From: a marine actinobacterium MedAcidi-G3
GTDB lineage: Bacteria > Actinomycetota > Acidimicrobiia > Acidimicrobiales > Poriferisodalaceae
Reading direction: 5' to 3'
NCBI GenBank assembly: GCA_000817105.1
Contig: JUEP01000001.1
Coordinates: 1 to 64,000 of the forward strand
DNA: 64,000 bases
The position numbers and the translations under genes are program-made. The notes under the pieces were generated by a model that worked only from the letters and a program-made list of their open reading frames with translations, made no database searches and had not been told where the DNA came from. Shown in pieces: positions 8,403 through 16,410 of this stretch (positions are counted from its first letter, which is position 1; the number at the start of each line of letters is the position of its first letter).

Positions 8403-9638
8403 GTGGGCGGCACTTTTGAAGCGCTCTCGATTCCAGCATTTCGACGGCTCTGGATAGGGGGCTATTTATTCTCCCTCGCAATTTTTGCGCAAATGATCGC
8501 TCGCGGCGCCCTTGCAAAAAATTTGGAGGGAAGCAACGCCGCCCTTGGGGCGGTGACCCTAGCTTTTGGCTTAACGGGGTTATTGACTACGCCTATTGGA
8601 GGCGTTGTTGCCGATAGGTTTCCGAAGCGCACCATCTTGGTTATTTCGACCACTTTGTTATTTCTTTCTTCATTAGGAATTGCCATAGCGGTCGAATTCG
8701 AGTTTGTGACCTTCTGGATGCTAATAGTGGCTTCAGCTGTTCAATCGGCGGGTTTCAGCGGCCTTTTGCCAGCGCGGATGGCGTTTACGGCTGAGTTGGT
8801 CGGTCCAGAAAAATTGGGTAATGGTGTCGTCCTTTCCCAGATCTCGATGAATTTAAATCGCGTGATCGGTCCTGTTGTCGCTGGTGTATTAATTGGAGTT
8901 CCAAGCCTGGGAATAGGATCCGTGTATTGGGTGAGTACCTTCGTCACAGCTGTCGGTGGATTGTTTTTTATGGGTCTGCCTAATGGATCACCCTCTTTCA
9001 GATCCTTCCCCGGATCTGCCATAGCTGATCTCAGAGACGGCTTGCGCTACGGCTTCAAATCTTGGCCGCTACCGCTCCTCTTGGGTACTTCAGCGCTGGC
9101 GCTTCTGGTGGGCTTCCCTTATGTAGCGTTTTTGCCAAGCGTGGCCGAAGATTTATTTGGGACAGGTGACAGCGGCTTCGCTTGGCTTTCCGCAGTAGGT
9201 GCTGCTGGTGGTTTAGCTGCAGCAATGTTCATCGCCAGAAAAGCCCACGGGCGCACGGCATGGCGTATCCAGAATGTGGCGGTTGTTGGCTTTGGGATCG
9301 GCATAGTCGCCTTGGGTCTTGCCCCCAACTTTGCGGCAGCAATGTTTGTTATGTGTGGTTTGGGTGCAGCGACCTCAGCTTTCCAATCAATGAATTCAAC
9401 ACTCACGTTGGCAATCAGTAGACCGGAATACCACGGCAGGATGCAGTCTCTTCTGCAACTTGGTTTCAACTTTTTTGGCGTTGCAGCGCTTCCACTAGGT
9501 ATTTGTGCGGACAGAGTCGGACTCCGTCAGACCTTGGTTGTAATGGGCGCTTTGGTTGTGGTTATCGGTCTGTGTTCGTCGGCCATTTATAAAGTAAAAG
9601 TTCCGTTAACTGAGCCGCTGCAGACCGCCCAAGGATAG
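8403..9638 (+). CDS. MFS transporter (EntS/MFS_3-like)
   Basis: A 411-residue integral membrane protein with about 11-12 hydrophobic segments. The opening FEALSIPAFRRLWIGGYLFSL and the loop motif GVVADRFPKRTIL (about residues 59-71) are typical of the MFS_3 / enterobactin-exporter-like group, so proton-driven efflux of a small molecule is likely. The start is a GTG 15 bp after ilvD, so they are probably cotranscribed. The substrate is unknown. A second Asp-Arg-type loop occurs near the C-terminus (GICADRVGLRQTLV). Confidence 0.88.
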   Translation: MGGTFEALSIPAFRRLWIGGYLFSLAIFAQMIARGALAKNLEGSNAALGAVTLAFGLTGLLTTPIGGVVADRFPKRTILVISTTLLFLSSLGIAIAVEFEFVTFWMLIVASAVQSAGFSGLLPARMAFTAELVGPEKLGNGVVLSQISMNLNRVIGPVVAGVLIGVPSLGIGSVYWVSTFVTAVGGLFFMGLPNGSPSFRSFPGSAIADLRDGLRYGFKSWPLPLLLGTSALALLVGFPYVAFLPSVAEDLFGTGDSGFAWLSAVGAAGGLAAAMFIARKAHGRTAWRIQNVAVVGFGIGIVALGLAPNFAAAMFVMCGLGAATSAFQSMNSTLTLAISRPEYHGRMQSLLQLGFNFFGVAALPLGICADRVGLRQTLVVMGALVVVIGLCSSAIYKVKVPLTEPLQTAQG

Positions 9639-9648
9639 TGTCACAGGC

Positions 9649-10437
9649 ATGGAGATATTTGGTGTAGTCAACGCATCACCGGACTCTCTAGCGAAGTTTT
9701 CCGTAGTCACTAACGAAAAAGAAGCAATGGAGTACGGAGCAAAACTTCTCGCTGAAGGTGCAGATCACCTTGATGTAGGAGCTCAGGCATCGCACGGGGA
9801 CGCAGCATTCGTCCAGCCTGACCAAGAGTGGAACATCGTTGACCCAGTTTTAAAGGGTTTATTGAAACTGGGAGTCGATATTTCGATAGACACTTGGCAA
9901 GTTGATACCGCTCGAAACGCACTAGATGCTGGAGCTAACGTACTTAACGCGTCAGACGCTTTGCAGTCAGACGAAATGATCGAACTAGCGGCGGAACGCG
10001 AGATCCAAGTGATCCTGCCGTTCATGCTCGGGCCCGATCCAAGGCACCTGAAACATGTGCATGGTGATCCTGTTCAAGTAATGGTCGACTGGTTTGACCT
10101 CCAGCTCGAAAGGGCAACAAAATGGGGTATCCGCGAACGGATAACGTTAGATCCTGGAACAGGTTTTTCTCCGACGCATTGGAATTGGGACGAGAGGTAC
10201 CAATATCAGAAAGCTATTTACGCTGGCTTGGACAGACTTCGCGTGTTCGAGTTGCCCATTTACGTGCCAATAGCTTGGAAGCAGACGCCTGATCGACTGG
10301 AGCTCGTGGACCTGGCGCTTAGCCAAGATGTCGAGTTTGTTCGCGCTCACATACCTCGCCAAATTCGAGAACGACATGAAGCCGTTCTAAATGGTAAGCC
10401 AATTCCGATTACGGAAACCTGGAGCGGCTACGACTGA
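9649..10437 (+). CDS. Divergent dihydropteroate synthase-like (pterin-binding) protein
   Basis: A 262-residue TIM-barrel protein recognisable as DHPS-like: FGVVNASPDSLA at the N-terminus, LDVGAQASH where canonical enzymes have DVGGESTRPG, ISIDTWQVDTARNALDAGANVLNAS, and later ITLDPGTGFSP. Several canonical residues are changed: the pABA-loop STRPG is lost, IIND becomes VLNAS, and the late SRK and C-terminal RVHD-type signatures are missing (here VRAHIPRQ). It may not make dihydropteroate. DHPS-like paralogues without synthase activity are known in actinobacteria (for example mycobacterial FolP2). It follows the MFS gene by 10 bp and has no folate genes around it. The function is not assignable. 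Confidence 0.75.
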   Translation: MEIFGVVNASPDSLAKFSVVTNEKEAMEYGAKLLAEGADHLDVGAQASHGDAAFVQPDQEWNIVDPVLKGLLKLGVDISIDTWQVDTARNALDAGANVLNASDALQSDEMIELAAEREIQVILPFMLGPDPRHLKHVHGDPVQVMVDWFDLQLERATKWGIRERITLDPGTGFSPTHWNWDERYQYQKAIYAGLDRLRVFELPIYVPIAWKQTPDRLELVDLALSQDVEFVRAHIPRQIRERHEAVLNGKPIPITETWSGYD

Positions 10438-10440
10438 GCG

Positions 10441-12738
10441 TTACCCGTTTACAGGCTCTAAACGTGCCCGAACGTGTTTATGATGCGGCGTTAGAGCTAA
10501 CCAGTCCCTATCTTCCAAATCGGTAAGCTCGTTGACGGACACACCGTGAATCTTGTGTTCACCATTCTCGTCCGGATACTCCATGCCGAAACCATGAGGC
10601 AGACTTACCTGGCCATCCATCATGCTGTCGGTAATGTCAGCTGGAGCCTCTGCCTCGCCTCGCTTGGTGATTACTTTGACCCTCTGTCCGTCAACTATTC
10701 CCAATCGGTCAGCATCAGCTGGGCTCATTCGTAAGGCACCGTCTTTATCCTTTTTGCGCCATGAAGGGTCTCGGATCACGTCATTAACCGTCGATCCGCG
10801 ATGTTCGCCAGCGCTGAGAACGAACGGAAAGGCATCGGTAGGAGACGCCGGTTCTTCTGTCGCTAGGCCCCGCAGTTCGTCTACAAGTTCTTCGATGTGG
10901 ATATGAATTTTGCCATCGGGTGTCTTGATCCGGTCAAAACTAGTGGAGTAATCGCTGGTACTGAAAATCATCCCTGATTTGGCATCGATTAGGGCATCAA
11001 ACAGGTTATTGGCCAGTTCTAACCCATCGCCCTCAATCCCGGCGGCCCTAATGGCGTCGGGGAAGCGCATCGAGGCCTGCATTGCAGAGCCGAACATAAT
11101 GGCCGCAGGTCCCATCTCGCCGAGGCTTTGCCCAAGTGATCGATATAACGCTGTCGGGAGTTTGGCGCCAAGATCTGGATTCTCGGAAGATAAGCGTGTG
11201 AATGTCTCTATAAACGATTCGCGGCTTTCCTTAGCTGCTTCGGCTAATTCCTCCACTCCATCAGGTTCGCCGCCCATCGCCTCTACTAAACGGGAATATA
11301 TTTCTGCTTCCGGCAAAGTTTCGCCTAATGGTTCAAAAATCGGCTGTCGTATATGGAAATAATTTGATGGCATCTCGCCTGCGAAAAAAGTTGCCTCAGG
11401 TTTTTCGTATTGCGAAGAGGCAGGCAAGACATAATGTGCCTGGCGTGCCGTTTCTGTCATGGCGACATCAATGACCACCAGACACTCGAGTTTGGCGAAC
11501 GCCTCTCGGAATCGCTTCGAATCGGGCAAGGTATGCACGGGGTTTGAGGAATCGACGATCATGCCCCTAAACCGATCCGGATGGTCAGTGTCTATGGCGT
11601 CGGGTATAGCGGCGCACGCTACTAACCCACATAGCATCGGAGTGCCAGTGACTGGTTCGGTGGTGCCCTCGGCGCTATGACCGCAAATAGGGGCAAGTCG
11701 AGTTGGGATGTTCATTCCACCCTCGTTCCCAAAGTTTCCGGTCAGCAGAAATAAAAGTCTCTGGAGCCAACTATTGAGAGTTGAGTGCGGAGCCATTTCG
11801 ATGCCTAAGTCTTCTTCGGTAGCTAGTGACTTAGCATTAGCCATTGTCCGGGCCGCAGACCTCAACTCTTCTTCTGAAATACCGCACTTGCGGGCATAGT
11901 CGGCAACAGGGACTTCTTCAAGTAAGGGCTTTAAATCCTCCCAGCCAACGCATTGCTCGTTAAGGAATTTGTCATCAGTAAGAGCGTCCTGAGTCATTAT
12001 CGCCAGGATTGCTGCTAAGGCCCAGGCGTCAGTTCCGGGCTTAACGCGAAGATGGTGGTCGGAGATGTTCGCTGTTTCCGATACCCGAGGGTCAAAAACA
12101 ACAATTTTTCGCTCGTCGTCGTTCTTGATGGCGTTCAGAACATTTCTAGCTTCGGGAAAACCATGACTGTGCCAAGGATTCTTGCCTATAAACACGGCAC
12201 AGTCTGTGTGATGAAAATCTGGTGACGCACCGATGTCTTGGCGTCCGAAAAACTTCCCTTGAACCCAGTACATGCCAGTTTTTTCTTGTGCCAGGGCGTT
12301 GCTCCGATACTGCATCCCAAGTGTTTGCATAACGCTACGGACATAGGCACCACCAGTATGGTTGCCTTGACCGCCGCCCCCGTAATACATGATCTTGTCG
12401 CCACCATAGGTGTCTCGGATGCCGACAAGCTGATCGGCGACCTCTTTGATTGCTTGGTCCCAGCTGATTTCTTCGAAGGTTCCGTCTTCCATTTTCTTTA
12501 ACGGAGAGGACAAACGGTCGCGTCCATTTTGATAATGGTTAACTCGGAGACCTTTTTCGCACGTGTAACCCTTGCTGGCCGGATGTTCCTTGTCTCCGCG
12601 GACGCGAGTGATCTCCCGGCCATCAATCCGGACTTCGATGCCACAGTTTGCGGAACAGAGAACGCATGCGGTTTTGTGCCACTGCTTTGTTGGATCTGTT
12701 TCCTCTGTGGCTATTGCTGCTGTTTCAGAATCGGTCAT
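10441..12738 (-). CDS. Molybdopterin-dependent oxidoreductase (formate dehydrogenase/nitrate reductase superfamily)
   Basis: A 765-residue Mo/W-bis-MGD enzyme. The N-terminal 4Fe-4S site is C25-x2-C28-x3-C32-x27-C60. Cofactor-binding regions follow (GNHTGGAYVR, FIGKNPWHSHGFPEA) and the C-terminal molydopterin-binding domain includes LSAGEHRGSTVNDVIRDPSWR and LPHGFGMEYP. There is no Tat signal, so it is cytoplasmic. Where formate dehydrogenases carry the Mo-ligand Cys/Sec, this protein reads NALAQEKTGMYW, with no clear Cys, Sec or Ser, so the substrate is uncertain. GGAGG precedes the ATG at 12738. It is divergent from a ferredoxin, its likely electron partner, across a 17-bp palindrome. No accessory NADH subunit is present. 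Confidence 0.88.
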   Translation of the reverse strand: MTDSETAAIATEETDPTKQWHKTACVLCSANCGIEVRIDGREITRVRGDKEHPASKGYTCEKGLRVNHYQNGRDRLSSPLKKMEDGTFEEISWDQAIKEVADQLVGIRDTYGGDKIMYYGGGGQGNHTGGAYVRSVMQTLGMQYRSNALAQEKTGMYWVQGKFFGRQDIGASPDFHHTDCAVFIGKNPWHSHGFPEARNVLNAIKNDDERKIVVFDPRVSETANISDHHLRVKPGTDAWALAAILAIMTQDALTDDKFLNEQCVGWEDLKPLLEEVPVADYARKCGISEEELRSAARTMANAKSLATEEDLGIEMAPHSTLNSWLQRLLFLLTGNFGNEGGMNIPTRLAPICGHSAEGTTEPVTGTPMLCGLVACAAIPDAIDTDHPDRFRGMIVDSSNPVHTLPDSKRFREAFAKLECLVVIDVAMTETARQAHYVLPASSQYEKPEATFFAGEMPSNYFHIRQPIFEPLGETLPEAEIYSRLVEAMGGEPDGVEELAEAAKESRESFIETFTRLSSENPDLGAKLPTALYRSLGQSLGEMGPAAIMFGSAMQASMRFPDAIRAAGIEGDGLELANNLFDALIDAKSGMIFSTSDYSTSFDRIKTPDGKIHIHIEELVDELRGLATEEPASPTDAFPFVLSAGEHRGSTVNDVIRDPSWRKKDKDGALRMSPADADRLGIVDGQRVKVITKRGEAEAPADITDSMMDGQVSLPHGFGMEYPDENGEHKIHGVSVNELTDLEDRDWLALTPHHKHVRARLEPVNG

Positions 12739-12836
12739 TACGAAAGTCCTCCAGACGACATGTTAGATGATGAGAGCTGCTGCGATCCATAATCCACCCC
12801 GTCAAATTGTGGCTCGCGTGGAGAGCTTGAACTGCA

Positions 12837-12853
12837 TACGCTAAGTTAGCGTA
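12837..12853. promoter_or_regulatory. 17-bp palindrome between oxidoreductase and ferredoxin (candidate operator)
   Basis: TACGCTAAGTTAGCGTA is a perfect 8-bp inverted repeat around one central G. It lies 98 bp upstream of the molybdoenzyme start and 28 bp upstream of the ferredoxin start, inside a 143-bp divergent promoter region. Its length and symmetry match TetR-family operators. No regulator is encoded beside it. It suggests coordinated control of the two genes. Confidence 0.6.
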
Positions 12854-12881
12854 AGCAGCTGGTGTTGCTAGGGGAGTTGGG

Positions 12882-13076
12882 ATGCGAGTACGAGTCGACA
12901 CAGAGAAGTGTCAGGGACATAACCGCTGTTTTTCACTCGCAGTCGAGTTGTTTGACGTTGACGATTACGGGTACGCGACCGAGTTAGGGGACGGACTAGT
13001 GCCCGATGCCCTAGAGGACAAAGCGCGTCTTGCCGCAGCTAACTGTCCTGAGTTTGCTATCTCGATCGAAGAGTAG
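12882..13076 (+). CDS. P450-type [3Fe-4S]-like ferredoxin with a His in the cluster motif
   Basis: A 64-residue small ferredoxin. The cluster motif is C10-x2-H13-x2-C16 ... C55-P, that is CxxHxxC(x)nCP, with His at the position of a usual Cys or variable residue. Ferredoxins of this form are known next to cytochromes P450 in mycobacteria. No P450 is in the window; the neighbour across the divergent promoter is the molybdoenzyme, for which this could be the electron carrier. It ends eight bases from the convergent carnitine dehydrogenase gene. Confidence 0.9.
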   Translation: MRVRVDTEKCQGHNRCFSLAVELFDVDDYGYATELGDGLVPDALEDKARLAAANCPEFAISIEE

Positions 13077-13083
13077 GAAATAG

Positions 13084-14064
13084 TCAGATCTTGTTGCGAA
13101 GTTCGCTGATCGTAAGTCCTGCCCCCCAAGCATTTTTCTCTAATGCGAGCAACATGTCCACTAGGTTCGTATCTCTAATCCTTTCTAATTCACGAATCGA
13201 GTAGTGGCCTGATTGAGCATCTGATTGTTGGGTGATTCGTTTAACTAGTTCCTCGGTCATTGGCGGAGTCTCGGTCAACTTCGACCAAGGCCAGTCCAGG
13301 GAGGGGCCAAATTGTCTTATGAAGTGCTCCATGCCCCCTTGGCCTCCGGCTATTCGGTAATTTTCAAACAAGCCCATTTGTGCCCATCGGAGGCCAAAAC
13401 CGAACCGGATGACATCATCGATTTCTTCTGTGGTGGCTATCTCGTCTTCGATCAGCCAGAGAGCTTCGCGCCAGACAGCCTCAAGTAGACGGTCAGCTAT
13501 AAAAGCGTCTATTTCGACGCGGACCTGCAACGGCTTCATGCCGCAGTATGTGTAGTAATACATGGCCCTGGAAATCGACTTGGGAGAAGTCTGCCTTCCA
13601 CCAACGACTTCAACCATAGGGATCAGATAGACCGGATTGAAGGGGTGTGCGACTACCAGTCGCTCCGGGTGAATCATTTCATCTTGGAGCTTCGAAGGTA
13701 GAAGACCGGAAGTTGAGGACGCTATCAAGACACTCGAGTCTGCAAACTCTTCGATTTGACTCAAAATAGTTTTTTTGAGAGCCAAGTCTTCGGGACCACT
13801 TTCTTGGACTAAATCAGCTTGCTGTACGGCTTCTGAGATGGTCTCGACATGCTCGAGATTGCCCTCTGATTTGGGTGCTATTCCCAGCCGCTCCCATCCG
13901 TATCGGGCATTTTCTAGAACCTCTGACACGGTTTGCTCGGCCGCATCAGCGGGATCGTACAGGCGGACGTCGCACCCTTTTAGTAGCCAGCGGGCGGCCC
14001 AAGCGGATCCAATAACCCCGGCCCCGATAACTGCGATTTCTTTTGGTTGTAAAGGTTCAGTCAC
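13084..14064 (-). CDS. cdhA: L-carnitine dehydrogenase
   Basis: NAD-dependent oxidation of L-carnitine to 3-dehydrocarnitine. The protein (326 residues) has the Rossmann motif VIGAGVIGSAWAARWL (about 11-26) and long stretches characteristic of carnitine dehydrogenases rather than general 3-hydroxyacyl-CoA dehydrogenases: ASSTSGLLPSKLQ, HPFNPVYLIPMVEVVGG, FIADRLLEAVWREALWL, and FGFGLRWAQMGLFENYRIAGG. The start is a GTG whose bases overlap the stop of the upstream cleavage enzyme (GTGA), so the two are translationally coupled. Some homologues carry a fused thioesterase domain; this one does not, consistent with a separate thioesterase at 5201-5713. Confidence 0.9.
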   Translation of the reverse strand: MTEPLQPKEIAVIGAGVIGSAWAARWLLKGCDVRLYDPADAAEQTVSEVLENARYGWERLGIAPKSEGNLEHVETISEAVQQADLVQESGPEDLALKKTILSQIEEFADSSVLIASSTSGLLPSKLQDEMIHPERLVVAHPFNPVYLIPMVEVVGGRQTSPKSISRAMYYYTYCGMKPLQVRVEIDAFIADRLLEAVWREALWLIEDEIATTEEIDDVIRFGFGLRWAQMGLFENYRIAGGQGGMEHFIRQFGPSLDWPWSKLTETPPMTEELVKRITQQSDAQSGHYSIRELERIRDTNLVDMLLALEKNAWGAGLTISELRNKI

Positions 14065-14954
14065 GGAGCAAACTTTGTGAGTTCCAATTTTTCGCGAACT
14101 TGTTGTGGTCCGATTACCTCGAAGTTCATCGCTTGTAAAATTTGCTTAGCTCTCGCAGTGAGGGTTTCGTTTGTGGCTAACTCTCCGCGGTCGAGATAGA
14201 GGTTGTCTTCCAGCCCTACTCGGGCATTGCCACCTGCAACGGCTGCAAGGGCAACGTAAGGCAATTGATTCTTTCCGAGTGAAAATGCTGAAAACGTCCA
14301 GTCTGACGGAACGTTGTTGACGAGGGCCATGAAAGTATTGAGGTCGTTAGGCGCACCCCACTTAACACCCATGCAGAGTTGGACCATTACCGGCGATTCG
14401 ATTAGTTCCCGGGCGACAAGGGCTTTCGCTTCCCATAGCTGCCCAGTATCGAATACTTCAACCTCAGGTCGAACACCAATGGCTTTAATTTGGCGTGCCA
14501 TCTCGGCGAGAGTGTCGTGAGTATTGGTTGCTACATAGTTTCCTTCGCCAAAGTTCATGGTTCCGCAATCAAGAGTGCAGATTTCCGGACGTAGAAGTCG
14601 AACATGTTCAAGGCGTTCTGTGGCGCCTGCGAGATCAGTCTGATTTGGATCGAGAGGTATTGGTTGTTCAACAGAGCCGATAACCAGATCGCCACCCATG
14701 CCGGCCGTAAGATTTATGATGACGTCTGTGTTGGAAGCTCTGACGCGTTCTACGACTTCTTGGTAGTAGTCGACCTGACGATCTGGGTCTCCCGATATCG
14801 GGTCTCGCACATGGATGTGGGCGATGGCAGCACCTGCCGTGGCTGCCGCAATGACGTCAGTAGCAATGGCCTTTGGGGTGAACGGAACCTTGTCAGATTT
14901 TCCGACAGTGTCGCCGGCTCCTGTGACTGCGCAGGTTATGAAAACTTCAGGCAT
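14061..14954 (-). CDS. cdhB: Dehydrocarnitine cleavage enzyme (BKACE family)
   Basis: A beta-keto acid cleavage enzyme (297 residues) that converts 3-dehydrocarnitine plus acetyl-CoA to betainyl-CoA and acetoacetate. The ATG at 14954 (MPEVFITCAVTGAGDTVGKS) is chosen because AGAAGGA precedes it and it matches the family start; the frame remains open further upstream. Family signatures: the metal-site segment IAHIHVRDP, IINLTAGMGGDL, EICTLDCGTMNFG, EVEVFDTGQLWEAK, and GNARVGLEDNLYL. These match dehydrocarnitine-specific members closely. It is the first gene of a two-gene operon with carnitine dehydrogenase. Confidence 0.9.
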   Translation of the reverse strand: MPEVFITCAVTGAGDTVGKSDKVPFTPKAIATDVIAAATAGAAIAHIHVRDPISGDPDRQVDYYQEVVERVRASNTDVIINLTAGMGGDLVIGSVEQPIPLDPNQTDLAGATERLEHVRLLRPEICTLDCGTMNFGEGNYVATNTHDTLAEMARQIKAIGVRPEVEVFDTGQLWEAKALVARELIESPVMVQLCMGVKWGAPNDLNTFMALVNNVPSDWTFSAFSLGKNQLPYVALAAVAGGNARVGLEDNLYLDRGELATNETLTARAKQILQAMNFEVIGPQQVREKLELTKFAP

Positions 14955-15459
14955 TTCAATCCTTCTTCTCTTGTAGAAGAAAACGTTGGCTTGGGCAGAG
15001 TTGACCCTTGGCTGTGCTGAATAGGAGGAGGTAGTTGTTTCATCGCAAGGTGGAGTGCTTTTTAGGGAAGTTAGCTCGTCAGCCTTGACGTCTTGTTCGG
15101 TGAGCTGGACACGCATTAACCGTAGTCAAGAAGAATCATGGCTCTTGACATGCTTGGCAAGTGAATGGCGAGTCTCAATTTCCTAGCGTTAGTTTCGTAG
15201 CTGTTAAAAATTGCTTGAACAGAACATTTGCAAGTTTAGATCGCTTAAAGCCTTAGTTCTTTCGGTGATGCCAGACCTAGTAGTTCTATTGCCACTTTTT
15301 CGTGTGGTTTACGTTCTCATCGATTGAGCCCATGATTTCTGGGATGTAATCCGACACGACCACAACTTAACCACGGCTGTTCCTGTTCTCGCGTCCAAGT
15401 AGTTGGGGTAGCGAGGTGACAATGTCAGTGACTGCAACTGCCACTGCAATATGGCAGCG
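14955..15459. other. Intergenic stretch without a recognised gene
   Basis: About 500 bp between the dehydrocarnitine cleavage enzyme start and the end of the nitroreductase. The part up to 15116 is an open extension of the cleavage enzyme frame but shows no family similarity. From 15117 to 15459 I see no coding signal, tRNA-like fold or strong repeat on either strand. It presumably holds the promoter of the carnitine operon. Confidence 0.5.
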
Positions 15460-16155
15460 CTAGAAACCTTCGAAACGAGCGACCTCGGAGATCATCTCGC
15501 GCTCGCTTACTAGCGTATTCTCGATCTTGGCAGGGTCTGCCCAACCAAGACTCATGCCGCTTACCAACGACTCGTTGTCCGGAATCCCAAGGTGACGGAT
15601 AACAGGTTCCTGGTAGGGGACCCACGCCGCTTGCGGACAGGTGTCTAGTCCTAGTCCTTTAGCCGCAAGCATGAGAGTTTGTATATACATGCCGACATCG
15701 GCCCAGTTCCCTCGCTCCAGATACGAGTCAATTGTTACGAATACCCCCACGGGAGCATCAAAGAAAAGAAAATTCCGCATAGCCTGCCGAGCGCTTCCCT
15801 CTCGGTCGCCTTTTTCGATGCCGACTAAGTTATAGAGAGACCACCCCACAGCTCGTCGCCGACTGTTGTGGAGGTCATTCCAAACAGATGGGTAGTAGTC
15901 GAAGTCCTCATAGCTAGCACCTTGACCGCTCTCGGCCATTGCCAACACGTCTCTAGTGATTGCAGCTTTTACTTCGCCAGCGCAAAGGTAAACGTGCCAA
16001 GGTTGAGTGTTGGTGCCACTCGGTGCGCGCTGTGCAATCTCTAAGAGCTCCAAGAGCTTTTCCTTGGAAACAGGGTCGGGTTTAAAAGCTCGGATCGATT
16101 TACGTTCTTTAATTGCCTTTAGAACATCGATGCTTGTGTTACTGGCCGTTTCCAC
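15460..16155 (-). CDS. Nitroreductase family protein
   Basis: A 231-residue FMN-dependent nitroreductase-fold protein, probably using NAD(P)H. Visible: the N-terminal FMN-phosphate motif KERKSIRAFKPDPVSKEKL (about 16-34), RAPSGTNTQPWHVYLC, and the C-terminal glycine-rich AKGLGLDTCPQAAW with LVSGMSLGWADP. The start is a GTG at 16155. Members range from nitro reduction to flavin destruction and dehalogenation, so the substrate is not predictable. It is divergent from the methyltransferase across a 255-bp region with structured repeats. Confidence 0.88.
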   Translation of the reverse strand: METASNTSIDVLKAIKERKSIRAFKPDPVSKEKLLELLEIAQRAPSGTNTQPWHVYLCAGEVKAAITRDVLAMAESGQGASYEDFDYYPSVWNDLHNSRRRAVGWSLYNLVGIEKGDREGSARQAMRNFLFFDAPVGVFVTIDSYLERGNWADVGMYIQTLMLAAKGLGLDTCPQAAWVPYQEPVIRHLGIPDNESLVSGMSLGWADPAKIENTLVSEREMISEVARFEGF

Positions 16156-16336
16156 GATTTTGCTCTGCTTTCTTGAAGGTCTCTATTAGCCAGAATGAAA
16201 TTATCATGACGATAGTTACTAGGCCCAGACCTTGTGGCAAGCCAGTGCGATCCAACAATCCGATAATGGTGTCAACACACTGGTCGGGTTGATGTTCTCG
16301 GATGAAGTGCCTTTCAGCTTATTTTCTTTCATTCCA

Positions 16337-16382
16337 CAACGCTTTAGGCGTTGATTTCTTAGGGTTTGTTCAAATCAACCCT
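16337..16382 (+). promoter_or_regulatory. Overlapping hairpins that exclude each other, upstream of methyltransferase
   Basis: Three stems can be drawn. A: CAACGC (16337-16342) with GCGTTG (16348-16353). B: AGGGTT (16361-16366) with AACCCT (16377-16382). C: GTTGATTT (16350-16357) with AAATCAAC (16372-16379). C shares bases with the right arms of both A and B, so it cannot coexist with them. This is the geometry of an attenuator or riboswitch-like leader, 29 bp before the methyltransferase start. The transcription start is unknown. Confidence 0.35.
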
Positions 16383-16410
16383 GTAGGAGCTGAGACACTA
16401 GGTTTAGGAA

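Noticed and set aside
10441..12738. Selenocysteine in the molybdopterin oxidoreductase
   Set aside because: The frame is open throughout with no in-frame TGA, and no Cys is at the expected ligand site.
14955..15116. N-terminal extension of the dehydrocarnitine cleavage enzyme
   Set aside because: The in-frame upstream residues do not resemble the family and the ATG at 14954 has a good ribosome-binding site.
16361..16390. tRNA T-arm-like GTTCAAATC upstream of the methyltransferase
   Set aside because: No matching acceptor stem, D-arm or anticodon arm upstream; the sequence is better explained by the hairpins described there.
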